Shown here: positions 8,290 to 16,926 of the stretch, piece by piece
How positions within the stretch are numbered: the stretch's first letter is position 1
Layout: every line of letters starts with the position of its first letter
Assembly (NCBI GenBank): GCA_964236465.1
Contig: CAXSBZ010000017.1
Span: 6,735-70,734, forward strand
Reading direction: 5' to 3'
Length of the DNA stretch: 64,000 bases
DNA from: Mucilaginibacter_A sp964236465
Lineage (GTDB): Bacteria > Bacteroidota > Bacteroidia > Sphingobacteriales > Sphingobacteriaceae
The notes under the pieces: model-generated
Database searches by the model: none
Seen by the model: the letters and a program-made list of their open reading frames with translations, nothing else
Told to the model about the DNA's origin: nothing
Position numbers and translations under genes: made by a program

Positions 8290-10257
8290 TTAAACATCAA
8301 TCTTCGCATATTTAGCATTCTTCTCAATAAATTCCCGGCGCGGGGCAACTTCATCACCCATCAACATGGAAAAAGTATGATCGCAGCCGGCAGCATTGTC
8401 AATCGTAACCTGGCGCAACGTGCGGGTGCTTGGGTTCATCGTAGTATCCCACAATTGTTCGGCATTCATCTCACCCAAACCTTTGTACCGTTGCACGTGC
8501 ACGCTGTCTTCTTTACCAGCACCTTTTAAACGCTGAATGGCTGCATCACGTTGCTCATCATCCCAGCAATATTGAAATTCTTTACCTTTTTTAACCTGAT
8601 ATAAGGGCGGCGCGGCAATATACACATAGCCAAATTCTACCAGTTCCTTCATATATCGGAAAAAGAAAGTCAAGATCAGCGTGGTGATATGCGATCCATC
8701 CACATCCGCATCCGTCATGATCACAATTTTGTGATAACGAAGTTTCATAATGTTTAAAGCCTTGTCATCCTCCGGCGTGCCAATGCTGACGCCAAGGGCA
8801 GTAAACATGTTCTTGATTTCCTCATTTTCGTAAATCTTGTATTCCATCGCTTTCTCCACGTTCAGGATTTTACCCCGTAAAGGAAGTATCGCCTGAAAAT
8901 GGCGGTTGCGGCCTTGCTTGGCAGTACCACCGGCCGAATCACCTTCAACTAAAAACAACTCGCATTTGCCGGGATCGCTGTCTGCACAATCTGCCAGCTT
9001 GCCGGGCAAACCAGTGCCGCTCATCACGTTTTTACGCTGAACCATTTCACGCGCTTTCCGGGCAGCAGAACGTGCCGTTGCAGCCAGGATCACTTTGTTA
9101 ACAATCAAACGCGCTTCTTTCGGATTTTCTTCCAGGTAGTTCCCCAAGATTTCTCCTACCGACATATCTACCGCGCCCATCACCTCATTGTTGCCCAACT
9201 TAGTTTTGGTTTGGCCTTCAAACTGTGGTTCCTGCACTTTTACAGAGATTACAGCCGTTAAACCTTCCCTGAAATCATCACCGGTAATTTCAATTTTTAG
9301 GTTTTTCAATAAGCCTGATTTATCAGCATAAGCTTTTAAAGTACGGGTTAAACCACGGCGGAAACCTGCCACGTGTGTCCCGCCTTCAATTGTGTTGATA
9401 TTATTGACGTAGGAATGGACGTTTTCGCTATACGTTTCATTGTATTGCAAAGCCAACTCAACCGGGATGCCTTGCTTGTTTCCATCTACATAAATAGGTT
9501 CCGGGATGATAGAAGTTCGCGTACCATCCAAATATTTAACAAACTCTTTCAAGCCGCCTTCAGAGTAAAATTCTTCAAAAGGATGCAGGCCTGTTTCATC
9601 AGTTTCCCGCTCATCAGTTAAGGAAAGGCGGATACCTTTGTTCAAGTAAGCCAGTTCACGAAGCCGGGTAGCAATGGTGTCGTATTTATAATCTGTGGTT
9701 AAACTAAAAATCTCAGGATCAGGCGTAAAAATAATCGTTGTACCGCGTTTTTCTGTTTCACCAATTTCTTTTACCGGATACATGGGCCTGCCTTGCTCAT
9801 ATTCCTGCGTGAAGATTTTCCCTTCCCGATAAACCAAAGCTTTTAGGTGAGTAGAAAGTGCATTTACGCAACTCACGCCTACACCGTGCAAACCACCGGA
9901 AACTTTATAAGTATCTTTATCAAACTTACCGCCGGCATGCAAAACCGTCATTACCACTTCCAGTGCCGATCGTTGTTCTTTTTGATGAAAACCTGTCGGG
10001 ATGCCGCGGCCATTATCTGTTACGGAGATCGAATTCCCTTCCAAAATAGTCACCTTAATTGTATCACAATACCCTGCAAGTGCCTCATCTATAGAGTTAT
10101 CCACCACTTCGTAAACCAAATGGTGCAAACCCTTTACGCCAGTATCACCGATATACATAGACGGCCGTTTCCGCACTGCTTCCAAACCTTCCAGCACCTG
10201 GATGTTATCCGCAGAATAATTGGACCTGTCTTCTACTAATTCTTTTATTTCACTCAT
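8290..10257 (-). CDS. gyrB: DNA gyrase subunit B
   Basis: The 655-residue protein is the ATPase subunit of gyrase (type IIA topoisomerase). It shows the GHKL ATPase start RKRPSMYIGDTG near residue 29, DNGRGIP, the GGLHGVG loop, the TOPRIM signature EGDSAGGTAKQGR near 437, the metal-binding DADVDGSH near 514, and the C-terminal RYKGLGEM. The length fits Bacteroidota GyrB, without the proteobacterial insertion. The sequence from residue 390 (ARSAARKAREMVQRK) also favours GyrB over ParE. It is transcribed alone, divergently from the Skp-like gene; gyrA is not in the window. Confidence 0.96.
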   Translation of the reverse strand: MSEIKELVEDRSNYSADNIQVLEGLEAVRKRPSMYIGDTGVKGLHHLVYEVVDNSIDEALAGYCDTIKVTILEGNSISVTDNGRGIPTGFHQKEQRSALEVVMTVLHAGGKFDKDTYKVSGGLHGVGVSCVNALSTHLKALVYREGKIFTQEYEQGRPMYPVKEIGETEKRGTTIIFTPDPEIFSLTTDYKYDTIATRLRELAYLNKGIRLSLTDERETDETGLHPFEEFYSEGGLKEFVKYLDGTRTSIIPEPIYVDGNKQGIPVELALQYNETYSENVHSYVNNINTIEGGTHVAGFRRGLTRTLKAYADKSGLLKNLKIEITGDDFREGLTAVISVKVQEPQFEGQTKTKLGNNEVMGAVDMSVGEILGNYLEENPKEARLIVNKVILAATARSAARKAREMVQRKNVMSGTGLPGKLADCADSDPGKCELFLVEGDSAGGTAKQGRNRHFQAILPLRGKILNVEKAMEYKIYENEEIKNMFTALGVSIGTPEDDKALNIMKLRYHKIVIMTDADVDGSHITTLILTFFFRYMKELVEFGYVYIAAPPLYQVKKGKEFQYCWDDEQRDAAIQRLKGAGKEDSVHVQRYKGLGEMNAEQLWDTTMNPSTRTLRQVTIDNAAGCDHTFSMLMGDEVAPRREFIEKNAKYAKIDV

Positions 10258-10281
10258 AAATTTGGATCAAACATTAACCTT

Positions 10282-10289
10282 CAAAAATA
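10282..10289 (-). promoter_or_regulatory. Candidate gyrB -7 element
   Basis: On the minus strand TATTTTTG matches the Bacteroidota -7 consensus TAnnTTTG, 25 bases upstream of the gyrB ATG. No clear TTTG lies at the -33 position. A variant word, GATAAAAACAGCAT (10302-10315), occupies the spacer and -33 region. Confidence 0.4.
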
Positions 10290-10382
10290 CGATTTTTAGC
10301 TGATAAAAACAGCATATATTCGCATAAAGCAAACGCTGCCAGGCATGATTTTCAAAAGATTAGGATACTTGTTTTGAAAGAT

Positions 10383-10390
10383 TATCTTTG
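10383..10390 (+). promoter_or_regulatory. Candidate -7 element for the Skp-like gene
   Basis: TATCTTTG matches TAnnTTTG and lies 20 bases before the ATG at 10410. The nearest upstream TTTG/TTG boxes (10369-10376) are too close for an ideal -33 spacing, so support is partial. Confidence 0.4.
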
Positions 10391-10409
10391 TCAAAATTTT
10401 TGAAAAAAC

Positions 10410-11000
10410 ATGAAAAAAACGGTATCCCGATTAACTTTAGGAATAGCTGTTGCCGCCCTGGCAGTCGCCTGTAACCAAAAGCCGCAAACTACCACTACAA
10501 CTGCCGAAAAAAGTACCGTTGTCGCAACTGCCAAAGCAGAAATTGTGTATGTCAATTCTGATTCTTTGCTAAGCAAATATGATTACTTTAAAGATATGAG
10601 CAGCCGTTTGGAAGAAAAAGGCAAACGAGCACAGGTAGATGTTGCTTCTAAAGGTCAGGCATTTCAGCGCGAAGTTGCCGAATACCAGAAAGGTGCCGCT
10701 GCTTTAAGTGCTGACCAACGTGCGGCAACCGAACAGCGTTTGGCACGCAAGCAACAGGAATTGCAAACGTACAACCAAAATGCAAGCGCACAGATCCAGC
10801 AGGAACAAGGTACAGAAAATGCCAAACTGTATGATAAAATTGCTGACTTTTTGAAAGGTTATGCCAAAGATAAAGGCTACAAATTGATCCTGACTTATTC
10901 TAAGGCAAACCCAACGGTTTTATTTGGTGACGAAAGCCTAAACGTAACCAATGATGTAGTAAAGCTGTTGAATGATAATTATAAAAAAGATAAAAAATAG
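10410..11000 (+). CDS. OmpH/Skp-family periplasmic chaperone, predicted lipoprotein
   Basis: The 196-residue protein starts with a lipoprotein signal (lipobox AVAC, Cys about residue 21) followed by a Thr/Lys-rich linker. The body begins IVYVNSDSLLSKYDYF, the typical OmpH start, and continues with a long charged Gln/Glu/Ala-rich coiled coil (about 60-150). The C-terminal sheet region contains YAKDKGYKLILTYSK. Skp proteins form jellyfish-like trimers that hold unfolded outer-membrane proteins in the periplasm. The lipid anchor distinguishes it from the soluble proteobacterial form. It is monocistronic, ended by the terminator at 11033. Confidence 0.82.
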   Translation: MKKTVSRLTLGIAVAALAVACNQKPQTTTTTAEKSTVVATAKAEIVYVNSDSLLSKYDYFKDMSSRLEEKGKRAQVDVASKGQAFQREVAEYQKGAAALSADQRAATEQRLARKQQELQTYNQNASAQIQQEQGTENAKLYDKIADFLKGYAKDKGYKLILTYSKANPTVLFGDESLNVTNDVVKLLNDNYKKDKK

Positions 11001-11032
11001 TTACCATAGACTAAATTAAGAACCTGAGTTTT

Positions 11033-11057
11033 AACCCCGGCCAAACCGGGGTTTTTT
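11033..11057 (+). terminator. Intrinsic terminator of the Skp-like gene
   Basis: AACCCCGG (11033-11040) and CCGGGGTT (11046-11053) form a GC-rich perfect stem with loop CCAAA, followed by a run of Ts to 11057. Confidence 0.9.
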
Positions 11058-11071
11058 AATGCCTGAAAATA

Positions 11072-11554
11072 ATGGACGAGCAACAAAATCATGAAAAGTT
11101 TATGCGGATGGCTATACAGCTTTCCGAGCAAAATGTAGAGCAGCGGTTGGGCGGCCCGTTTGGGGCAGTCATTGTAAAAGATGGGATGGTGGTAGCCAGA
11201 AGTGCCAATCGTGTGGTACCGCAAAAAGATCCGACGGCACATGCAGAGATTTCAGTTATCCGCCTGGCTTGCAAAGAGTTGGATACCTATAACCTGGAAG
11301 GCTGCGTTATTTATACCAGCTGCGAACCCTGTCCGATGTGTTTGGGTGCAATTTACTGGGCGCATCTGGATCAGATTTATTATGCCAATACCAAAACTGA
11401 TGCCGCCGCTATTGGTTTTGATGATCAATTGATTTATGATGAAATGAACTTGTCTTTAACTCAGCGCAAATTACCGGCTTCGCAACTGCTGCATGAGGAA
11501 GCGCAGGTATCTTTTAAAAATTGGCTGACTTCTGAACAAAATATTAAATATTAG
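11072..11554 (+). CDS. guaD: Guanine deaminase-like nucleoside deaminase (CDA fold)
   Basis: The 160-residue zinc deaminase carries GGPFGAVIVKDG near residue 27, the HAE catalytic motif (PTAHAEIS near 52) and the zinc-binding PCxxC (TSCEPCPMCLG near 83). It also has the downstream DAAAIGFDDQLIYDE region. These match the Bacillus-type guanine deaminase, which converts guanine to xanthine, more closely than tRNA adenosine deaminase TadA. The substrate assignment rests on these resemblances from memory. It begins 15 bases after a terminator and ends at a perfect bidirectional hairpin, so it should be a single transcript. Confidence 0.78.
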   Translation: MDEQQNHEKFMRMAIQLSEQNVEQRLGGPFGAVIVKDGMVVARSANRVVPQKDPTAHAEISVIRLACKELDTYNLEGCVIYTSCEPCPMCLGAIYWAHLDQIYYANTKTDAAAIGFDDQLIYDEMNLSLTQRKLPASQLLHEEAQVSFKNWLTSEQNIKY

Positions 11555-11606
11555 AATAATTCAGGATGCTGTTTTTATGCCGATAAAAACAGCATCCTGA
11601 ATTATT
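11555..11606. terminator. Perfect 24-bp hairpin between convergent genes, built from variant motif copies
   Basis: The arms 11555-11578 and 11583-11606 are perfectly complementary (24 bp) with loop GCCG. The arms contain ATGCTGTTTTTAT and ATAAAAACAGCAT, a variant of the dispersed word with AACAG in place of AGAAG. It begins right after the guaD stop and covers the stop codon of the convergent S4-domain gene, so it can terminate both. Confidence 0.85.
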
Positions 11607-12003
11607 TTGGCTGATCAAAAAAACCATCCTGCAAATCATCAATTTCTCTTCGGTCTTTTTTAGTAGGCCGGCCAGCACCCTGGTCTCTGCGAATCATTGG
11701 CGATTCAAAAACGGATTTGTAGCTGTACGTTTGTTCAACTGGTGTTAAATCTTCATAAAATAACACTGCAGTTTTAGCATCCGTCCTGTTTTCCAATAAT
11801 CCGGTTACTTTCAAAACCTTTTTTTCGATCCCTTTACTTACCTGGTAAGTTTCACCTACACGCACTTCGTGAGAGGGTTTGATGTTCTGGCCGTCCAACT
11901 TTACTTTTCCGGCTTTGCAAGCATCCGCAGCCAGGGTTCGTGTTTTGAATATCCTGATAGACCATAAATACTTATCAATACGCAACTTCTCTTTTTCAGG
12001 CAT
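11602..12003 (-). CDS. hslR: S4-domain RNA-binding protein, Hsp15 (HslR)-like
   Basis: The 133-residue protein begins with an S4 domain: LRIDKYLWSIRIFKTRTLAADACKAG, then KVKLDGQNIKPSHEVRVGE, at about 6-55. This architecture matches Hsp15, which binds free 50S subunits carrying nascent chains and helps recycle stalled ribosomes. The C-terminal tail is basic and Asp-rich (GRPTKKDRREIDDL), as in the family. It converges on guaD, sharing the 24-bp hairpin that overlaps its stop codon. Hsp15 is the closest family; a related S4 protein of unassigned role is possible. Confidence 0.75.
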   Translation of the reverse strand: MPEKEKLRIDKYLWSIRIFKTRTLAADACKAGKVKLDGQNIKPSHEVRVGETYQVSKGIEKKVLKVTGLLENRTDAKTAVLFYEDLTPVEQTYSYKSVFESPMIRRDQGAGRPTKKDRREIDDLQDGFFDQPK

Positions 12004-12345
12004 TTTTTAAAAATTTTAATCAAAAACGATCAGGATGCTTACTTGTTTAAATTAATATTAAACACAAGTTTTTTGAAAAAAATATCAAACAATTTATCCT
12101 ATTTTAGATACTACCATCTTTTTTGAAAAAAAATTGATAGTTTTCTAAAAATAAAAGCATTCTTGTAACAATCAGCATATTATTATATAATAAATGCAAT
12201 AATGTAATTTTAACAGTTTCTGTATTCGAAAATTTTAATATTTAAGCTATAATAAATAGATTTGTAAACCAAAATACTTGTAACCAAACTCAATGGTGAA
12301 AGTATAACCTAAGAAAATACTTGTTTACTTAGCTTATTTTGAATT
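12004..12345. other. AT-rich intergenic stretch, no gene seen
   Basis: This is very AT-rich with several A and T runs and no stable GC hairpin. TAGATTTG at 12257-12264 fits the -7 consensus on the plus strand and could start a transcript for the small ORF at 12346, but no -33 box was found. Confidence 0.45.
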
Positions 12346-12558
12346 ATGAAAAATTCTGTCTTTACTTATAACGACGAACTGATTAAAATATCAGTCAAAA
12401 ATCAAATTGAAAATGCAGATAAAAGCATTGAAGCTGACGTGATTATTGATGATGAAGACAGCTACAAAATTTGCAAGCGAAACGGGGTTAGTGTACCGGT
12501 TAATAAAAATTGCGTTATTGCACCTTCCCTTTTAGCATTAATTAATAAGTGTATTTAG
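12346..12558 (+). CDS. Small hypothetical protein (70 aa)
   Basis: A 70-codon ORF opens with MKNSVFTYNDELIKISVK. It is acidic in the middle (EADVIIDDEDSYK) and has two Cys. I do not recognise a family. It has no signal peptide or membrane segment. A possible -7 element lies about 80 bases upstream, and the flanking DNA is low in GC. It could be a real small protein or a chance ORF in a quiet region; composition and an intact start give moderate support. Confidence 0.4.
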   Translation: MKNSVFTYNDELIKISVKNQIENADKSIEADVIIDDEDSYKICKRNGVSVPVNKNCVIAPSLLALINKCI

Positions 12559-12594
12559 GCAAAAATTCTGCTGCCTGAAGTTTTTCATTCCGTA

Positions 12595-12608
12595 ATACTT
12601 CTTTTACA
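12595..12608 (-). repeat. Dispersed-motif copy upstream of dapD
   Basis: ATACTTCTTTTACA is the minus-strand word TGTAAAAGAAGTAT. It is a single copy with no inverted partner seen within 100 bases, just after the small ORF. Confidence 0.6.
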
Positions 12609-12774
12609 ATTGTTTTTTGGGGTTTACGCTCATTACCCTAATCAGAATTACTTTACTTCCGTTATCAGGATTTAAAGTCTTGTTTTATTATGTTTGCGAT
12701 AACAGATAATAGGTTCTAATTCTATCTAACCTACTGAAAATTAGCAATATAATTAAAAAACAAAATACACTGAT

Positions 12775-13593
12775 ATGTACACAGATGTAAAAACCCTGAT
12801 TGAAGATGCCTGGATCGACCGTACTTTGCTCGGTTCTAAAGAACATGTAATAGCAATTGAAAGCGTAATTGACGACCTGGATAAAGGTATTTTGCGTGTG
12901 GCAGAACTCATTACCGGCCGCTGGCACATCAATGATTGGATAAAAAAAGCTGTCATCATGTATTTTCCCATCCGTGAGATGGCCGAAATTAAAGTTGGCC
13001 CTTTTGTTTTTCATGATAAAATGAAGCTCAAAACCAATTATAAAGAAGCCGGCGTACGCGTGGTTCCGCATGGCATAGCGCGTTATGGTGCTTACTTGGC
13101 CAAAGGTGTAATCCTGATGCCGTCGTATGTAAATATCGGGGCTTATGTGGATGAAGGTACGATGGTAGATACTTGGGCCACAGTGGGTTCCTGCGCGCAG
13201 ATCGGCAAAAATGTGCACCTCAGCGGCGGCGTTGGTATTGGCGGTGTTTTGGAACCGATCCAGGCCGCACCGGTAATTATTGAAGATAATTGCTTTATCG
13301 GTTCGCGCGCTATCGTGGTGGAAGGCGTGCATGTAGAGCACGAAGCAGTTTTAGGTGCAAATGTGGTTTTGACCGCTTCAACCAAAATTATTGATGTCAG
13401 CAAAGATACGCCGACAGAATACAAAAGCTTTGTGCCGGCACGCTCTGTGGTAATTCCCGGTTCGTACACCAAAAAATTTCCGGCCGGAGAATATCAGGTG
13501 CCTTGTGCCTTGATCATCGGCAGAAGAAAAGAATCTACCGACAAAAAAACCTCTTTAAACAATGCTTTGAGAGAGCATAATGTGGCGGTTTAG
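12775..13593 (+). CDS. dapD: 2,3,4,5-tetrahydropyridine-2,6-dicarboxylate N-succinyltransferase
   Basis: The 272-residue cytoplasmic enzyme of the succinylase branch of lysine/diaminopimelate synthesis transfers succinyl from succinyl-CoA to tetrahydrodipicolinate. It supplies the meso-DAP used in peptidoglycan. The N-terminal helical domain is followed by a left-handed beta-helix of hexapeptide repeats at about 105-220 (PSYVNIGAYVDEGTMVDTWA, then GSCAQIGKNVHLSGGVGIGG). The C-terminal SLNNALREHNVAV end fits the family. The full length is typical, and no operon partner is evident. Confidence 0.95.
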   Translation: MYTDVKTLIEDAWIDRTLLGSKEHVIAIESVIDDLDKGILRVAELITGRWHINDWIKKAVIMYFPIREMAEIKVGPFVFHDKMKLKTNYKEAGVRVVPHGIARYGAYLAKGVILMPSYVNIGAYVDEGTMVDTWATVGSCAQIGKNVHLSGGVGIGGVLEPIQAAPVIIEDNCFIGSRAIVVEGVHVEHEAVLGANVVLTASTKIIDVSKDTPTEYKSFVPARSVVIPGSYTKKFPAGEYQVPCALIIGRRKESTDKKTSLNNALREHNVAV

Positions 13594-13604
13594 CAGGAAG
13601 CTTT

Positions 13605-13690
13605 TAGTTGATAGTTGATAGTCGAATAATAAGTGGAATTATGCTTTGGTTTTTATAGCTATAAACTATTAACTATTCTCCATCAACCAT
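13605..13690. repeat. Imperfect inverted repeat between dapD and a glycosyltransferase
   Basis: AGTTGATAGTTGATAGT (from about 13607) is mirrored by ACTATTAACTATTC and CATCAAC just before 13690. This gives a long, AT-rich, imperfect palindrome. It could fold as a dapD transcript end or be a small dispersed repeat. Confidence 0.5.
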
Positions 13691-13695
13691 AATCC

Positions 13696-14838
13696 ATGAA
13701 CAACTCGCCTCTCAGAATCGGATTTGATGCTAAACGTGCTTTTTTGAATAAAACTGGATTGGGAAATTATAGCCGAGGCGTGATCAAAGCTTTGGCAACT
13801 TATTTTCCCGAAACTGATTACCATTTATATACTACAAAAGTTGGGACTGGTATTGCTCCCGGCTTTTTTAATGATCCAAAAAATATCAAAATTCATTTAC
13901 CAAAAGATACTGTTTTTAAATTTTTATGGCGAAGCAGAGGTATTGTGCAGGATTTGGTTCGGAATGAAATTGAGTTGTATCATGGTCTTAGTCAGGAACT
14001 TCCGATCGGCATCAAAAAAACAGGCATAAAAACAGTAGTTACCATTCATGATCTGATTTACCTGAAATATCCTGAATACTTTGGTTTCATCAATCGAAAA
14101 ATTTATGAATGGAAAGCCAAAAATGCTTGCGAAAATGCGGATTTGGTGATTGCCGTGAGCAAGCAAACCAAAACGGATTTGGTGCAATATTTCAACCTGA
14201 ATCCGCAGAAAATAAAAGTGGTTTATCAGGGATGCAATCCGGCTTTTTCTCAACCTAAAAATGAGGTGATAAAAGAAGCAGTTAAAATAAAATACCAACT
14301 TCCGCAGCAATTTATATTAAATGTAGGCACGATTGAAACCCGAAAAAATATATTACTGGCCGTAAAAGTTTTGAAAAATTTGCCTTCGGAGATTTCGCTT
14401 GTTGTGGTTGGCCGGGAAACGAAATATGCAGCCGTCATCAAAAATTACCTGATAAAAGAAGCATTGCAAAACCGTGTGCTGTTTTTATCCGCTGTTTCTT
14501 TTGAAGATTTACCGGCGATCTATCAGTTGGCCAGCGTTTTTGTTTACCCTTCGCGTTATGAAGGTTTTGGGATTCCGATTTTGGAAGCCTTATCTTCGGG
14601 CACACCGGTTGTGGCGGCCACAGGTTCTTGTTTGGAAGAAGCAGGCGGCCCGGATAGTTTTTATGTTGATCCGGATGATGCGATTTCTTTAGCACAAAAA
14701 ATTAATTTAATCCTTGAAAATCAGTTGCTTCAACAAAAAATGAAAACAAAAGGCATGGAATATGCGCTTCGTTTTGGAGAAGAAACTATCGCAAAAAATT
14801 TGATGGAAGTTTACCAGCAAGCCTTAAACCATGCTTAG
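13696..14838 (+). CDS. Glycosyltransferase family 4 (GT-B)
   Basis: The 380-residue protein has the GT4 layout. The N-terminal acceptor lobe has a Gly-rich turn (TGLGNYSRG) and TIHDLIYLKYP. The C-terminal Glyco_transf_1 lobe has NVGTIETRKN near residue 215 and the donor-binding EGFGIPILEALSSGTPVV near 290. It probably transfers a hexose or deoxyhexose from a nucleotide sugar onto a cell-surface glycan; substrates cannot be read from sequence. Two dispersed-motif copies lie inside the gene (14268 and 14451), both encoding IKEA with a rare ATA codon. It overlaps the next start by 8 bases. Confidence 0.85.
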   Translation: MNNSPLRIGFDAKRAFLNKTGLGNYSRGVIKALATYFPETDYHLYTTKVGTGIAPGFFNDPKNIKIHLPKDTVFKFLWRSRGIVQDLVRNEIELYHGLSQELPIGIKKTGIKTVVTIHDLIYLKYPEYFGFINRKIYEWKAKNACENADLVIAVSKQTKTDLVQYFNLNPQKIKVVYQGCNPAFSQPKNEVIKEAVKIKYQLPQQFILNVGTIETRKNILLAVKVLKNLPSEISLVVVGRETKYAAVIKNYLIKEALQNRVLFLSAVSFEDLPAIYQLASVFVYPSRYEGFGIPILEALSSGTPVVAATGSCLEEAGGPDSFYVDPDDAISLAQKINLILENQLLQQKMKTKGMEYALRFGEETIAKNLMEVYQQALNHA

Positions 14839-15397
14839 AGAAGAAGTGGCAAAAGCACTGAAAATAGTGCAGGCAGGCGGTATTATTTTGTATCCAACGG
14901 ACACGATTTGGGGAATAGGCTGCGATGCAACAAACACGGAAGCCGTCCAAAAAATATACCAGCTGAAGCAGCGCGACGAAAGTAAAAGCATGATTATTTT
15001 GCTGGATAACGACAACAAAATTGCCAGTTATGTGCGTGAAGTGCCCGAACTGGTTTACGATTTGATCGAGTTTGCCGAAAATCCGCTGACCTTGATTTTA
15101 TCAGGTGCCCGAAATATTTCTCCGGCATTGATCAATACGGATGGCAGCGTAGGCATTCGGGTGGCCAAACATCCGTTTTGCGAACAGCTGATCCAGCGGT
15201 TGCGCAAACCGCTGGTTTCTACTTCGGCCAATGTCAGCGGCCAGCCTTCGCCCAAAAACTTTATGGAAATTTCGGCTGAAATTTTGGATGGCGTGGATTA
15301 TGTGGTGGATTTGGAGCAGCATGATCTCCGGCAAAAAAAGCAATCTACCATTATGAAACTGGAAGCAAACGGCCGTTTCAGCTTCATCAGACGATAA
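14831..15397 (+). CDS. tsaC: L-threonylcarbamoyladenylate synthase (TsaC/Sua5 family)
   Basis: The 188-residue protein makes threonylcarbamoyl-AMP from threonine, bicarbonate and ATP for the t6A37 modification of ANN-decoding tRNAs. It shows the YrdC-fold hallmarks YPTDTIWGIGCDA near residue 21, KQRDESKSMIILL near 45, and STSANVSGQPSP near 136. The length fits the single-domain TsaC form, without the Sua5 C-terminal domain. Its start overlaps the end of the GT4 gene by 8 bases, implying cotranscription. Confidence 0.9.
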   Translation: MLREEVAKALKIVQAGGIILYPTDTIWGIGCDATNTEAVQKIYQLKQRDESKSMIILLDNDNKIASYVREVPELVYDLIEFAENPLTLILSGARNISPALINTDGSVGIRVAKHPFCEQLIQRLRKPLVSTSANVSGQPSPKNFMEISAEILDGVDYVVDLEQHDLRQKKQSTIMKLEANGRFSFIRR

Positions 15398-15443
15398 TTA
15401 TCCTTACTTTCGTGCCCTTAAAAAAAGCACTGCAATTTTGCCG

Positions 15444-15457
15444 ATACTTCTTTTACC
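15444..15457 (-). repeat. Dispersed-motif copy between tsaC and cca
   Basis: ATACTTCTTTTACC (minus-strand GGTAAAAGAAGTAT), followed by an AT-rich arm (GGCATGAAATCAA), lies in the 88-base gap between the two genes. Confidence 0.65.
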
Positions 15458-15485
15458 GGCATGAAATCAATATCTATTTAAAGCT

Positions 15486-16901
15486 ATGAAACAACATCTT
15501 CAACATCCGGTGTTTGGTGTGATTGCGCAAGCCGCAGCCAGCATGAATGTGAAGGCGTTTGTAATTGGCGGCTTTGTGCGCGACTTGTTTTTGAACCGGC
15601 CATCGCAAGACATTGACATTGTGGTGCTGGGCAACGGGATAGATTTCGCCGAAACCATTGCCCAAAAACTGAAAGTAAAAGTAGCCGTTTTTAAAAATTT
15701 CGGTACGGCAAGTTTGAAATATCAAAACCTGGACCTGGAGTTTGTTGGGGCGAGAAAAGAATCTTATCGCACTGAATCCCGAAAACCGATTGTGGAAGAC
15801 GGCACACTGGAAGATGACCAAAACCGTCGGGATTTTACGATCAATGCGATGGCAATCAGTTTAAATACAGAAAATTTTGGCCAATTGATTGATCCTTTTA
15901 ACGGTGTTGACGATCTGGAGAAAAAATTGATTCGTACGCCTTTGGATCCTGCCGTTACTTTTTCTGATGATCCCCTGCGGATGATGCGGGCAGTTCGTTT
16001 TGCAGCGCAGTTGAGTTTTCAAATTGATCCTGCAGCTTTGGCAGCTATTAAAACTAACCGCGAACGTATCAAAATCGTTTCGCAGGAAAGGATTACGGAT
16101 GAACTGAACAAGATCATTGCTTCGCCAAAACCATCAATCGGTTTCCTTAATCTGTTTGAAACCGGCTTGCTGCAACTTATTTTTCCGCAGCTAGATGCGA
16201 TGTATGGAATTGAATACATCAGCGGAAAAGGCCACAAGGATAATTTTTTCCATACGCTGCAAGTGCTGGATAATATTGCTGAAAACACACAGGATTTGTG
16301 GTTGCGCTGGGCCGCGATTTTGCATGATATTGGCAAACCCGCCACCAAACACTTTGAAGTTGGCCACGGCTGGACTTTTCACGGCCATGAAGATAAAGGT
16401 GCACGTATGGTCCCGAAAATTTTTGCCCAACTGAAACTTCCACTGAATGAAAAGCTGAAAGTAGTGCAAAAATTAGTACAGTTGCACATGCGGCCAATTG
16501 TGCTGGCCCAGGAAATAGTAACAGATTCTGCACTGCGCCGGTTAATTTTTGATGCCGGCGAAGATATTGAAGGCTTGATGCTGCTTTGCAATGCAGACGT
16601 AACTACCAAAAATGAGTACAAAATAAAAAAGTACCGCAACAACTTTGAGCTGGTAAAACAGAAACTGAAGGCTGTGGAAGAACGCGACCAGATACGCAAC
16701 TGGCAGCCACCGGTGAGCGGAGAAGATATTATGCAAACCTTTGGCATTCAGGCCGGAAGAGAAGTTGGCCTGATCAAAAGCAGTATCCGCGAAGCCATTT
16801 TGGAAGGGGAAATTCTTAATTCGAGACCTGAGGCTTTGAAGCTGATGATTCGAAAAGGAGAAGATATTGGCTTAAAAGTTGTGGTGAAAATTTTAGAATA
16901 A
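15486..16901 (+). CDS. cca: CCA-adding/poly(A) polymerase family nucleotidyltransferase with HD domain
   Basis: The 471-residue class II nucleotidyltransferase has GGFVRDLFLNRPSQDIDIVV near residue 24, with the GGxVRD turn and the two catalytic Asp of DxD. It also has RRDFTINAMAI near 116 and DDPLRMMRAVRFAAQL near 160 (the RRxxR-like region). A C-terminal HD domain follows (WAAILHDIGKPATKH near 273 and FHGHEDKGA). Such proteins build or repair the 3' CCA of tRNAs, and some are poly(A) polymerases. The HD domain suggests an added phosphohydrolase activity. No partner CCA gene is visible, so CCA addition is the likelier role. Confidence 0.85.
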   Translation: MKQHLQHPVFGVIAQAAASMNVKAFVIGGFVRDLFLNRPSQDIDIVVLGNGIDFAETIAQKLKVKVAVFKNFGTASLKYQNLDLEFVGARKESYRTESRKPIVEDGTLEDDQNRRDFTINAMAISLNTENFGQLIDPFNGVDDLEKKLIRTPLDPAVTFSDDPLRMMRAVRFAAQLSFQIDPAALAAIKTNRERIKIVSQERITDELNKIIASPKPSIGFLNLFETGLLQLIFPQLDAMYGIEYISGKGHKDNFFHTLQVLDNIAENTQDLWLRWAAILHDIGKPATKHFEVGHGWTFHGHEDKGARMVPKIFAQLKLPLNEKLKVVQKLVQLHMRPIVLAQEIVTDSALRRLIFDAGEDIEGLMLLCNADVTTKNEYKIKKYRNNFELVKQKLKAVEERDQIRNWQPPVSGEDIMQTFGIQAGREVGLIKSSIREAILEGEILNSRPEALKLMIRKGEDIGLKVVVKILE

Positions 16902-16926
16902 ATTATTTATAAAAAAATATATACTG

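Noticed and set aside
15486..16901. Several long antisense ORFs across cca
   Set aside because: They follow the codon pattern of the real gene on the other strand and show no family features.
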